Positions 17,143-25,620 of a stretch of 53,531 bases of DNA are shown here, piece after piece. The stretch lies in NCBI GenBank assembly GCA_016293495.1, contig JAEDED010000015.1, positions 1 to 53,531 of the forward strand. Direction: 5' to 3'. How positions within the stretch are numbered: the stretch's first letter is position 1; each line of letters starts with the position of its first letter. Source of the stretch: Treponema sp. (lineage in GTDB: Bacteria > Spirochaetota > Spirochaetia > Treponematales > Treponemataceae). Position numbers and translations under genes: made by a program. The notes beneath the pieces are model-generated. The model ran no database searches. It worked only from the letters and a program-made list of their open reading frames with translations, and was not told the origin of the DNA.

Positions 17143-17219
17143 GTCGGGAACATTTTCCCCTCCCACCCATGTTTCCGACTGCCTGATGGGCATGGCCAGA
17201 CTTGTTCTGGCCTTTTTTA
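17143..17219 (+). ncRNA. Candidate small RNA with C-rich loop and intrinsic terminator
   Basis: Between the PEGA and PBP genes. A hairpin pairs 17143-17153 with 17169-17179 (11 bp, one G-T) and exposes a 15-nt loop TTTCCCCTCCCACCC. A 4-bp hairpin TGCC/GGCA follows, then a terminator (GGCCAG/CTGGCC, 17194-17212) with a T run. TTGACA at 17116 and TATAAA at 17136 could form a promoter, but the spacing is short (14 bp). It could instead be a long 3' UTR of the PEGA gene. No known RNA family was recognised. Confidence 0.4.
17194..17219 (+). terminator. Terminator after PEGA gene / candidate sRNA
   Basis: GGCCAGA CTTG TTCTGGCC followed by TTTTTTATTTT: a compact GC-rich stem with a clean T run. Confidence 0.9.
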
Positions 17220-17320
17220 TTTTAAATTCCCTTTTTTTTACTTCCACGAAATTTTATATTTTAAATTCTTTTTTTTACTTCCACGAAAAACTTTCGGCTT
17301 AAGGCCTTTTATCTAACTTA

Positions 17321-17349
17321 TTGACCATATTTCGATTATTTTCTACTAT
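17321..17349 (+). promoter_or_regulatory. Promoter of PBP gene, probably leaderless
   Basis: TTGACC (17321-17326), 17 bp, TACTAT (17344-17349). The ATG at 17358 is 8 bp after the -10 and has no SD. Confidence 0.55.
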
Positions 17350-17357
17350 ATATAATT

Positions 17358-19925
17358 ATGAAACTAAAAATATCTACAATAGTAGTTACTGGGCTAACTG
17401 CATTTTTTGCAATACTCTTCGGCTGTACTTTAGGTCTTGGAGCTGCAAAAACTTTTGATACAATAAATTCTGAACAGTTTAACGAAATTACACAGGCTCT
17501 TCCTACAAAGATTCTTGATATCAATGGTGAATTGATTACCGAATTTACATCTGAAGAAAAACGTGATCTCATTACAATTAACGAAATTCCGCAGCACATG
17601 CTTAATGCGCTCATTACCCGTGAAGACCGCATCTTCTTTGAACATTCCGGTTTCAACATGATGGCTATTTTCCGTGCCGTTATCGGTCAGGTTCTTCATA
17701 TTTCCTGGGGTGGTGGTTCTACTTTAACTCAGCAGATTGCCGGTACCCTTTACTGTGACCGTAAAGAAATGTCAATCAAACGTAAGCTCAAGGAATTATG
17801 GTGGGCCATTCAGATGGAACGCCGTTATTCTAAAAATGAAATTCTTGAAATCTATCTTAATAAAATTTATTTCGGTGGCGGTACATACGGTGTTAATGCC
17901 GCAAGTAAATATTACTTCGGTCACTCTGCCCGCGATATTACTCCAGCAGAATCCGCAATTCTCGTAATCCAGCTTTCAAACCCTGCTTTCTACAATCCTT
18001 TCGAACATCCCAATGTTGCAAAAGAAAGACAGAAATACGTACTTGATGCAATGGTTTCTGAAGGCCTCATTTCTCGTGACGAAAGTGAATCTTCATATGA
18101 TGATTACTGGTTGAACTTCGACTACAACCGTACTGATACTTCAGCATTCTTTATGCGTGAAGACAAAGCACCATGGTTCTCTGAATACGTTCGCCGTGAA
18201 CTTAACAATCTTATTTATGGTGATGACGATATTTATTCAAGCGGCTTTACTGTTAACACGACAGGTAACCTTGATCACCTTCGCGTTGCAACTGACATCA
18301 TGGAAAAAGCAATTGTAAACGCAAACAAGCAGTTTCAGGATGAATTAAAGTACAAAAGAAAATATGCGCTTGGTACATACATTCCTATGAGCGAATTCTG
18401 TATTCTCCTCTTTAACCTTAAGGGACTTAAGATGTCTCACATGCGTTCTCAATCGCGGACTTTCTCTAACTTTACAAACAACATTACACCGATGATTGAC
18501 CTTTTCGCAATTCTGTGCGGTCTTGAAGATTTGAAAGTAGGAATTATCAACAAAGCTACACAGCTGGCTCAGGACAAGGCAAAAGAAACTACTGTCGAAG
18601 GAACCCTCATCAACCTTGAAAACGATACAGGTTATATCACTGCCATCGTAGGCGGAAGCAAGTTTGATCAGAGTAACCAGTTCATTCGTGCAACACAGGC
18701 TCGTGTACAGCCGGGTTCTTCACTCAAGCCTCTGTACTACTCTGCCGCTCTTGATACTAAGAAATTTACAGCAGCAACAAATCTTATTGATGCTCCATAT
18801 GAATTTACTTCACCAGATGGTTCTCCTTACCTTCCGAACAACTATGGCGGCGGATGGCACGGAAACGTTCTTCTCTGGAAAGCCCTCGCTCTTTCTCTTA
18901 ACATTCCTGCTCTTAAAGTACTTGAAGGAGTTGGATTTGAACGCGGTATTGACCGCATGGTTGACCTTCTCGGCATTCCTTCTGATGAACTTCCAAAACG
19001 CGGATTCGTTCCTGGATACCCTCTTGGACTTGGAACTTGTTCAGTTCGTCCGATTGAAATGGCAAGAGCCTATGCTGTATTTGCAAACGGCGGTAAGGCA
19101 ATTGAACCTACAGCCATCAGAACAGTTGAAGACCGCAACGGAAACATCATTATCAACAATGACCAGAAGGTTCGCGATAACATGCTCAAACCAAAACAGG
19201 TTATCTCTCCTGAAAACGCATTCCTCATGACAGAAATCATGAAGAGTTCAGTTACAATCGGTACATTAAGATATGGTGCTTCAATGAGATCAATTGACCC
19301 TAAACTTACAGGATCTAAATTTACCTTTACAGATAAAAAGACAGGCAAGAAATTTGATATGCCTGTTTCTGGAAAAACAGGTACTACACAGAACTGGGGG
19401 GATGCATGGGCAATCGGATATACACCATATTACACTTGTGCTGTCTGGTTCGGATTTGATACTCCAGGAAAATCAATGGGTATGAGTATGACAGGTTCTT
19501 CTTTGTCAGGACCACCTTGGGGTGACTTTATGATGTTTGCTCACCAGGATTTGCCTTATAAAGAATTCCCAATGCCTGAAGGTAAAGTTACTAAAGCAAC
19601 TGTTTGTGCAGAAACCGGTGACTGGCCTGTTAAAGGCTGTCCTAATGTTGTAACTCTCTGGTTTATGAAAGGAACTGGTGCAACAAAACGCTGTACATTA
19701 CACGATGATAATTCGGCGCAGAATGTAATCCTTGAACGTCTTGAAGACTATGCAACAGTTTCAGGTACAGATGTTCAAAGTGCCATCGGAGACGATGAAG
19801 GTCTTGAACTTGACCTCGACTGGCTTGATGAAGGTGATTCACGATCTAATAAACCAAAGATTCCTGCAAAACAGGAAGAAGAACTCGGAGTCTTTGAAGG
19901 CTCAGAAAATTTCTTTATGGATTAG
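17358..19925 (+). CDS. Class A penicillin-binding protein (PBP1A type)
   Basis: 855 residues. An N-terminal membrane anchor (about 8-30) is followed by a GT51 peptidoglycan glycosyltransferase domain (about 60-240) with EDRIFFEHSGF, GGSTLTQQIAG, KRKLKELWWA and IYLNKIYFGGGTYGV. The transpeptidase domain (about 430-740) has the active-site SSLK (near 454), the SxN motif SLN (near 513) and KTGT (near 671). It polymerises and cross-links peptidoglycan. The C-terminus is an acidic tail. The M23/PEGA operon just upstream points to a wall-growth neighbourhood. Confidence 0.95.
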   Translation: MKLKISTIVVTGLTAFFAILFGCTLGLGAAKTFDTINSEQFNEITQALPTKILDINGELITEFTSEEKRDLITINEIPQHMLNALITREDRIFFEHSGFNMMAIFRAVIGQVLHISWGGGSTLTQQIAGTLYCDRKEMSIKRKLKELWWAIQMERRYSKNEILEIYLNKIYFGGGTYGVNAASKYYFGHSARDITPAESAILVIQLSNPAFYNPFEHPNVAKERQKYVLDAMVSEGLISRDESESSYDDYWLNFDYNRTDTSAFFMREDKAPWFSEYVRRELNNLIYGDDDIYSSGFTVNTTGNLDHLRVATDIMEKAIVNANKQFQDELKYKRKYALGTYIPMSEFCILLFNLKGLKMSHMRSQSRTFSNFTNNITPMIDLFAILCGLEDLKVGIINKATQLAQDKAKETTVEGTLINLENDTGYITAIVGGSKFDQSNQFIRATQARVQPGSSLKPLYYSAALDTKKFTAATNLIDAPYEFTSPDGSPYLPNNYGGGWHGNVLLWKALALSLNIPALKVLEGVGFERGIDRMVDLLGIPSDELPKRGFVPGYPLGLGTCSVRPIEMARAYAVFANGGKAIEPTAIRTVEDRNGNIIINNDQKVRDNMLKPKQVISPENAFLMTEIMKSSVTIGTLRYGASMRSIDPKLTGSKFTFTDKKTGKKFDMPVSGKTGTTQNWGDAWAIGYTPYYTCAVWFGFDTPGKSMGMSMTGSSLSGPPWGDFMMFAHQDLPYKEFPMPEGKVTKATVCAETGDWPVKGCPNVVTLWFMKGTGATKRCTLHDDNSAQNVILERLEDYATVSGTDVQSAIGDDEGLELDLDWLDEGDSRSNKPKIPAKQEEELGVFEGSENFFMD

Positions 19926-19933
19926 CATTTTTC

Positions 19934-19977
19934 GGCTAAGTGCTGTATAATATATCAGTACTTAGCTGATTTTTTTT
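19934..19977 (+). terminator. Terminator of PBP gene
   Basis: GGCTAAGTGCTG (19934-19945) pairs with CAGTACTTAGCT (19956-19967) around one mismatch, followed by eight T. The loop contains TATAATATAT, which could also read as a -10 box for the next gene. Confidence 0.8.
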
Positions 19978-19988
19978 AAGGAGTAAAG

Positions 19989-20396
19989 ATGCTTGTAAGT
20001 ATTCGCGACATTAAGGTAAAGCATAGAGTAAGAAGAGATCTCGGAGATCTTGAACCACTTAAAGAAAGTTTACGCCGTTACGGTTTATTAAATCCTATTA
20101 CTCTCGACAGCAAATATCGTCTTATTGCCGGCGAACGACGTCTTGAGGCCGCAAAGCTTCTTGGCTGGACAAACATTAACGCTGTAATTGTAAATAACAT
20201 TACTCCTGTTACAAAACTCGAAATTGAACTTGAAGAAAATAATCAGCGCAAAGAATTTACAGATGCAGAACTTCTTGAAGGATACAAGAGACTTGAACGC
20301 CTCAGAAATCCTGGAATTCTCAGAAAAATATTGAATGCAATATGTTCCTTCTTTGAATGGATTTTCAACGCAATAGCAAAACTTTTCAAAAAATAA
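19989..20396 (+). CDS. Minimal ParB/Srx-domain protein with C-terminal amphipathic helix
   Basis: 135 residues. Residues 1-100 are a ParB N-terminal domain: RDLGDLEPLKESLRRYGLLNPITL, the nucleotide-binding GERRLEAAKLLGW motif, and LEENNQRKEFTDAELLEGYKRL. The helix-turn-helix and dimerisation domains of true ParB are absent, so it is not a normal partition protein. The last ~26 residues (ILRKILNAICSFFEWIFNAIAKLFKK, given as a type) alternate large hydrophobic and Lys residues and look like a membrane-binding amphipathic helix. ParB-type GERR boxes bind CTP, so a membrane-associated CTP switch is a reasonable inference. The SD AAGGAG is strong; rlmJ starts 3 bp downstream. Confidence 0.8.
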   Translation: MLVSIRDIKVKHRVRRDLGDLEPLKESLRRYGLLNPITLDSKYRLIAGERRLEAAKLLGWTNINAVIVNNITPVTKLEIELEENNQRKEFTDAELLEGYKRLERLRNPGILRKILNAICSFFEWIFNAIAKLFKK

Positions 20397-20399
20397 ATT

Positions 20400-21320
20400 A
20401 TGCTCAGTTACAGACATGCATTCCATGCAGGAAACCATGCCGATATTCTGAAGCATTCTCTGCTGGTTAACCTACTTGAAACATTAAACAGTAAGGACAA
20501 AAGCTATACTGTTTTTGATTCTCATGCCGGAAGCGGAATTTATTCCCTTGAAGATGACAGAAGTCTTAAAACCAATGAAGCCTTGAACGGCATTCTCTCT
20601 TTACTTCCAGAAATGGACGAAATTGATTTTCCTGATTCACTGAGTAATTATTATAAAATTACTTCTCTTTACAAACGGCACAAAACCTACCCTGGCTCTA
20701 TTGAATTTGAAAGAATTTTTATACGTCCTGACTGTGCACATATTATCAGTGAATTAAACAATGCCGAAATTGACGGCCTTAAAGAAAATGTAAGTCACGA
20801 ACCGCTTGTGATTATCAATAACTGTAAAAAAGCTGTTAAGACACAGGTTCATCATCGTGACGGTTTTGAAACAGTTATTTCAATGTCGCCGCCCCAGATC
20901 AAGCGAGGAATGTGTCTCATTGATCCAAGTTATGAAGAAAAGGATGATTACAAAAAAACATCACAAGCGGTAATAAAACTTCACACTAAATGGAATGTAG
21001 GAATTATCGCAGTCTGGTATCCGCTTCTTGCGCACAGAGCAATCAAAATCGAACAGATGAAAAATGACATTATCGCCCATGCAAAAGCACAGAACGAAAA
21101 CACTTCGATAATGGATGCAAGGCTTTTGATTAATACCGAAGACTCACACGTAGAAACAGAGCTGAAAGACAATGAAGGTCCACCACGCCTTTACGGAAGC
21201 GGAATGCTTGTTCTAAACTGTCCGTGGAAAATTGACGAAAAAACATCTACAAATCTTTCTTACATCTCAAAAAAGATTTACAAAAAAAATAAAACTTCTT
21301 ACGAAGTTAAAATGTACTAA
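20400..21320 (+). CDS. rlmJ: 23S rRNA (adenine-N6)-methyltransferase RlmJ
   Basis: 306 residues, close to E. coli RlmJ (280). It begins LSYRHAFHAGNHADILKH, the family hallmark, has the SAM-binding segment VFDSHAGSGIYSL and the catalytic motif DPSYEEKDDY (DPPYE in most members). Homologues methylate A2030 of 23S rRNA. It starts 3 bp after the ParB-like gene and is cotranscribed with it; a bidirectional terminator follows. Confidence 0.92.
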   Translation: MLSYRHAFHAGNHADILKHSLLVNLLETLNSKDKSYTVFDSHAGSGIYSLEDDRSLKTNEALNGILSLLPEMDEIDFPDSLSNYYKITSLYKRHKTYPGSIEFERIFIRPDCAHIISELNNAEIDGLKENVSHEPLVIINNCKKAVKTQVHHRDGFETVISMSPPQIKRGMCLIDPSYEEKDDYKKTSQAVIKLHTKWNVGIIAVWYPLLAHRAIKIEQMKNDIIAHAKAQNENTSIMDARLLINTEDSHVETELKDNEGPPRLYGSGMLVLNCPWKIDEKTSTNLSYISKKIYKKNKTSYEVKMY

Positions 21321-21330
21321 CAAAAAAATT

Positions 21331-21371
21331 GCATCTTTAAGGTAACATTTAATATTCACCTTAAAAGATGC
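21331..21371. other. Imperfect hairpin after rlmJ
   Basis: GCATCTTTAAGGT (21331-21343) pairs with ACCTTAAAAGATGC (21358-21371) with one bulge. It has no T run and lies just before a canonical terminator, so it may protect the 3' end of the transcript. Confidence 0.6.
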
Positions 21372-21376
21372 CGTTT

Positions 21377-21408
21377 AAAAATGCCTGTATTTTTCTACAG
21401 GCATTTTT
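21377..21408. terminator. Bidirectional terminator between rlmJ and clpB
   Basis: AAAAATGCCTGTA and TACAGGCATTTTT form a perfect inverted repeat around a 5-6 nt T-rich loop, with A and T runs at the two ends serving both convergent genes. Confidence 0.92.
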
Positions 21409-21422
21409 AACGTTTATACTTT

Positions 21423-24029
21423 CTAACGTTCTTCTTTCATTGAAAGGAAGTCGTTTCCTGATTCTGCAAAAATCCTGATTCTTGAATTATCGTGAATCAT
21501 ATCTGACAGCATCATTTTTGCCAGAGGATTTTCAAGATATGTCTGGATTGCTCTTTTTACAGGTCGTGCTCCAAACTCAGGCTCATATCCTTTATCAACA
21601 AGGAAGTCAACTGCAGACTGTTCAACACAGAGAGTAATTTTTCTATCCTGGACTCTTGCCTGAACTCTATCAAGCTGCGCCTTTACAATCTGTTCAATAC
21701 AATCCTTACTCAATCTTGAGAACATTACAGTTTCGTCAATTCGGTTAAGGAACTCCGGTCTGAACTTTGATTTAAGCAATGTATCGATAGATTCTTTTAT
21801 CGAATCCAGTTTTTCTTTAGTATCTGCCTGAAGAATAAGATCGCTTCCAAGATTGCTTGTCATGATAATAATAGCATTCTTAAAATCGACTACTCTTCCC
21901 TGACCGTCAGTCAGCCGTCCATCATCAAGAACCTGAAGCAGGATGTTGAATACATCAGGATGGGCTTTTTCAATTTCATCAAAGAGTATAACAGAGTAAG
22001 GTCTTCTTCTTACCGCTTCTGTAAGCTGACCGCCTTCATCGTAACCCACATATCCTGGAGGAGCACCAATAAGACGGCTGACACTGAACTTCTCCATATA
22101 TTCTGACATATCAATTCTTGTCAGGGACTTTTCATCATTGAAAAGGAAATCTGCAAGTGTCTTAGCAAGCTCTGTTTTACCGACGCCTGTAGGTCCGATA
22201 AAAAGGAAGCTTCCGAGCGGCTTGTTAGGATCACTCAATCCACTTCTATTTCTGCGGATTGCATCACTTACAACCTGCACAGCTTCATCCTGACCAATTA
22301 CACGTCTGTGAAGAACAGATTCAAGCTCAACAAATTTTTTCTTTTCAGAGCTCATCATTTTACTTACAGGAATTCCTGTCCAGTTTGAAACAACTGTTGC
22401 AATATCTTCTTCAGTAACTTCCTGTCTTAAAAGTGAAGCTTCATCTTTTTCTCCAAGGTCTTCCTGGGATGCACCAGCATCTGTGAGAGCATCAAGTTCC
22501 TTTGTAAGATTTGGAATAATGCTGTATCTTAATTCGGCAGCTTTTTCAAGATTACCTTCTCTTGTATACAGTTCTTCCTGAGAATGAGCTTTTTCAAGTT
22601 GTTCCTTTAAGGTTCGTGACTGATCAATTTTTGTCTTTTCAGAAAGCCATTTTGCCTTTAACTCATCGCGCTGCTGGATTTCTGACTGCAGCTCTTTTTC
22701 CAGCTTTTCAAGACGTTCCTTTGATGCAGAATCCTGTTCTTTTGACAAAGACTGTTTCTCAATCGAAAGCTGCATGATTTTTCTTTCAACCTGGTCGAGT
22801 TTAGTCGGCTGGCTTTCGATTTCTATTTTAATGCGGCTTGCAGCTTCATCAACAAGATCGATTGCTTTATCCGGCATAAATCTTGTTGTAATGTAACGGT
22901 TAGACAATACAGCAGCGGCAACAAGCGCTTCGTCATTAATTCTTACACCGTGATGAACTTCGTATTTTTCTCGAAGTCCGCGGAGAATTGCAATTGTATC
23001 TTCTACACTTGGTTCCTGACAGTATACCTGCTGGAATCGTCTTTCAAGCGCTGCATCTTTTTCAATATATTTTCTATATTCATCAAGGGTTGTAGCGCCG
23101 ACAACTTTAAGTTCACCGCGCGAAAGTGCAGGCTTTAAAAGATTTGATGCGTCTGTTCCGCCTTCAGAAGCTCCGGCTCCGACAATTGTATGAAGCTCAT
23201 CAATAAAGAGGATTATATTACCTTCACTTTTCTGAACTTCCTTGATAACAGCCTTTAATCTTTCTTCAAATTCACCACGGAATTTTGAACCGGCAATCAA
23301 GGAACCCATATCAAGAGAAAGAAGCCGTTTGTTTTTAAGACTGTCAGGAACATCTCCCGAAGCAATTCTGCGTGCAAGACCTTCAACAACCGCGGTTTTT
23401 CCGACACCAGGTTCACCGATAAGGACTGGATTATTTTTAGTTCTGCGGCTGAGAACCTGCATTACACGACGGATTTCATCATCACGTCCGATTACAGGAT
23501 CTATTTTATCCTGACGGGCAAGAGCTGTTAAATCACGGCAATATTTTTCGAGCGAACGCATTGAACTTTCAGGATCCTGGGAATCAACACGATTGTTTCC
23601 TCGGACAGTTTTTAATGCTTCAAGAATTTTTTCTTTTGTAATTCCATTACGCTTTAAAAGTTCTGAAACTGAATCGCCTGTCTGCGACATGGCAAGCAAA
23701 ATATGTTCACAGGAAAGATATTCGTCTTTGAGGCTTTCCATTTCGGCCTCAGCTTTTGAAAGCACTTTCTGTGACATTGAAGACAATGCAAGCTGTGCAT
23801 TTCCTGTAACTTTAGGAATCGATTTTAACTCATCTTTTAATTTAATGAGCAGCTGATTTACGTTAACCCCGATGTGTTCAACAACAGGAGGAACAATTCC
23901 GTCCTGCTGCTCAAGCAAGGCCATTAAAAGATGAACATTTGTGATTTCTGCGTGATCGTTTTTTGAAGCAATTGAGCTTGCTTCCTGCAAAGCTTCTTGA
24001 GCTTTAATTGTAAATCTTTCGTAATTCAT
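21423..24029 (-). CDS. clpB: ATP-dependent disaggregase ClpB
   Basis: 868 residues from the ATG at 24029 (MNYERFTIKAQEAL). The longer frame opens at a TTG inside the promoter. Domain order: Clp N-domain (1-145), NBD1 with Walker A GEPGVGKT at 205-212, the coiled-coil middle domain (about 400-540), NBD2 with GPTGVGKT, and the D2-small domain. The middle domain and the absence of a ClpP-loop identify ClpB rather than ClpA/C. It rescues aggregated proteins with DnaK. I see no CIRCE element upstream. The promoter lies so close to the ATG that the message may be leaderless. Confidence 0.96.
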   Translation of the reverse strand: MNYERFTIKAQEALQEASSIASKNDHAEITNVHLLMALLEQQDGIVPPVVEHIGVNVNQLLIKLKDELKSIPKVTGNAQLALSSMSQKVLSKAEAEMESLKDEYLSCEHILLAMSQTGDSVSELLKRNGITKEKILEALKTVRGNNRVDSQDPESSMRSLEKYCRDLTALARQDKIDPVIGRDDEIRRVMQVLSRRTKNNPVLIGEPGVGKTAVVEGLARRIASGDVPDSLKNKRLLSLDMGSLIAGSKFRGEFEERLKAVIKEVQKSEGNIILFIDELHTIVGAGASEGGTDASNLLKPALSRGELKVVGATTLDEYRKYIEKDAALERRFQQVYCQEPSVEDTIAILRGLREKYEVHHGVRINDEALVAAAVLSNRYITTRFMPDKAIDLVDEAASRIKIEIESQPTKLDQVERKIMQLSIEKQSLSKEQDSASKERLEKLEKELQSEIQQRDELKAKWLSEKTKIDQSRTLKEQLEKAHSQEELYTREGNLEKAAELRYSIIPNLTKELDALTDAGASQEDLGEKDEASLLRQEVTEEDIATVVSNWTGIPVSKMMSSEKKKFVELESVLHRRVIGQDEAVQVVSDAIRRNRSGLSDPNKPLGSFLFIGPTGVGKTELAKTLADFLFNDEKSLTRIDMSEYMEKFSVSRLIGAPPGYVGYDEGGQLTEAVRRRPYSVILFDEIEKAHPDVFNILLQVLDDGRLTDGQGRVVDFKNAIIIMTSNLGSDLILQADTKEKLDSIKESIDTLLKSKFRPEFLNRIDETVMFSRLSKDCIEQIVKAQLDRVQARVQDRKITLCVEQSAVDFLVDKGYEPEFGARPVKRAIQTYLENPLAKMMLSDMIHDNSRIRIFAESGNDFLSMKEER

Positions 24030-24036
24030 ACTTATG

Positions 24037-24065
24037 AATTTAATATCAAATTCACATAACGACAA
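24037..24065 (-). promoter_or_regulatory. Promoter of clpB, probably leaderless
   Basis: On the minus strand TTGTCG (24065-24060), 17 bp, and TAAATT (24042-24037), with the ATG 7 bp further on and no SD. It directly follows the terminator of the upstream operon. Confidence 0.5.
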
Positions 24066-24109
24066 TAAAAAAGTGTATCCTTTAAACCCTTCAGTTTTCT
24101 GGATACACT
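24066..24109 (-). terminator. Terminator of the fusA-to-cyclase-like operon
   Basis: On the minus strand GTGTATCC / GGATACAC form an 8-bp stem around a 21-nt loop, followed by six T. It lies 47 bp after the stop codon of the tocopherol-cyclase-like gene. Confidence 0.85.
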
Positions 24110-24156
24110 CTGTTAATTATTTCAGTTATTTGAAATATTCGAAAAGTTCGCAGATA

Positions 24157-25323
24157 CTATTTAACTTCGTCGATTGTACCAAACTCACTGATACAGTTTT
24201 CGATTTTTGCATGATGAATAAGTTCAAGATTCTTTTTAATTTTCTTGTAAATTCTGATTTCACCGTTTCCGTGATATCCGCTCAAGATCTTATAAACTTT
24301 ATGATTTCCTTCAGTACTTTCATAATCACGAACCATCATGAGTTTTGCCGAACAGAAGATATCAATATCACAGACATAATTACTGTGATTGAGACTTACA
24401 GTCCAGTGAAGCTGTTCTTCAGATTCCTCACCAGGAACAGGTGCACAGTCGTAAATCACTTCATATTTTTTAAGTTTGCCTGATGTTGAAAAATTAAATT
24501 CCTCATCACCAAATCTGCAGAGAACACAAAGCTTTTGACCATACTGCCCTTTAACAACAAAACCTGCATTTTCGATAAGTTTACCAGAGAAAATACTGGT
24601 CATCTTGTTTGAACTCAAATGATAGTAAGGATTAGGAAGTGATTTACCCCAGTGCTTGTCAGAGTAACCGAAACAAAGTTTTGGAGAAACTGTATATTCT
24701 TCATTATCAAGAACTACGCTGCCGGTAAAATAAGTCAGCACACCGCCAGGAAGCCATGCACTATCTTCCTTTGAAACAATTTCAGGAAAATCAATTTTTC
24801 TTTCATAACGAAGATTCCATTGAATTGAACCGTTCTGGCTCATATACTCAGGGAATTTTACAGATTCTGATTTTGAAAGTGACAAACTTCCATTTAATTC
24901 GTCATCAGTAAAAATATTTTCTGCTACTTTTAAAGAAAAGCATTTTTTGTCAATCTGAAGTTCGTTAAAATTATAGAATCTGTTTATCTGTTTTCTTTTA
25001 TCACCATAAACACCTGCACGAACTGCAACAAATGACGGAACAACAGTTTCTTCGGCACTCTGGTCCTGGATTTCTGTATTTCCGGCAAGAGCAGCCTGAA
25101 GGTCTTCAACTTTTATTTTTGGTCTGGATTTCTGAATTAATACAAAATCAGAAGGAGAAACTGCGGGATTTTCTATTAAAAGTTCAATGAAAAAACACTC
25201 TTCCTTGCCGGTTGTGACATTTTTTCCGATGAAAAAATATCTCCAGCAATCAAATCCGGTTTTTCTTAGGGAACCTTTTAATTTATATTCATTTTTTTTA
25301 ATCGTAGTTTTAGAAACTGCCAT
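24157..25323 (-). CDS. Tocopherol-cyclase-like / AttH-type lipocalin-fold protein
   Basis: 388 residues without signal peptide. The features are those of the tocopherol cyclase-like family: an N-terminal WRYFFIGKNVTTGKEECFFIE segment, a central LPGGVLTYFTGSV, and the signature GYSDKHWGKSLPNPYYHLSS. The C-terminal half is beta-rich. Bacterial members are not tocopherol cyclases in any proven sense; they share the fold with AttH/carotenoid-hydratase-like proteins that bind hydrophobic ligands. The SD AAGGAT lies before the ATG. It is the last gene of a same-strand run from fusA and is followed by a good terminator. Confidence 0.6.
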   Translation of the reverse strand: MAVSKTTIKKNEYKLKGSLRKTGFDCWRYFFIGKNVTTGKEECFFIELLIENPAVSPSDFVLIQKSRPKIKVEDLQAALAGNTEIQDQSAEETVVPSFVAVRAGVYGDKRKQINRFYNFNELQIDKKCFSLKVAENIFTDDELNGSLSLSKSESVKFPEYMSQNGSIQWNLRYERKIDFPEIVSKEDSAWLPGGVLTYFTGSVVLDNEEYTVSPKLCFGYSDKHWGKSLPNPYYHLSSNKMTSIFSGKLIENAGFVVKGQYGQKLCVLCRFGDEEFNFSTSGKLKKYEVIYDCAPVPGEESEEQLHWTVSLNHSNYVCDIDIFCSAKLMMVRDYESTEGNHKVYKILSGYHGNGEIRIYKKIKKNLELIHHAKIENCISEFGTIDEVK

Positions 25324-25383
25324 AATTAATCCTTTTTAAAGTCTTCTAAAAGATTATCGGCATTTCTAAAACACGAATTTAGA

Positions 25384-25599
25384 TTATTTGAAAATTTTAT
25401 CTAAAGATTTTCCAATTTCATTCTTATCTGGATAGTTTTCATCAAGAAATTCGAACGCATTTACGGCATCGCGCTGTACATGCTCGTACCAGATTGAATA
25501 CAATTCAGGTTTAACTTCTTCTCCAGGATATGGAGCACCCTGAACATCCGAAACAAGAGTTCTTATAATTTCAATGCATTTTTCGAGTTTTTTATCCAT
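25384..25599 (-). CDS. Small conserved-looking acidic protein, function unknown
   Basis: 71 residues, helical and acidic, beginning MDKKLEKCIEIIRTLVSD. No domain recognised and no signal or membrane segment. It is likely real: it starts 21 bp after the M16C protease stop, the amino-acid composition is protein-like, and the same-strand spacing suits an operon. Confidence 0.65.
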   Translation of the reverse strand: MDKKLEKCIEIIRTLVSDVQGAPYPGEEVKPELYSIWYEHVQRDAVNAFEFLDENYPDKNEIGKSLDKIFK

Positions 25600-25620
25600 A
25601 TTATGTTACCACTTGTTCTA

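Noticed and set aside
17143..17219. SRP (4.5S) RNA
   Set aside because: The stem and terminator suggested a small stable RNA, but the conserved GGAAG...GCAGC core of SRP RNA is absent.
24030..24065. CIRCE heat-shock operator before clpB
   Set aside because: No TTAGCACTC-N9-GAGTGCTAA or near match is present; only a promoter fits in the short gap.
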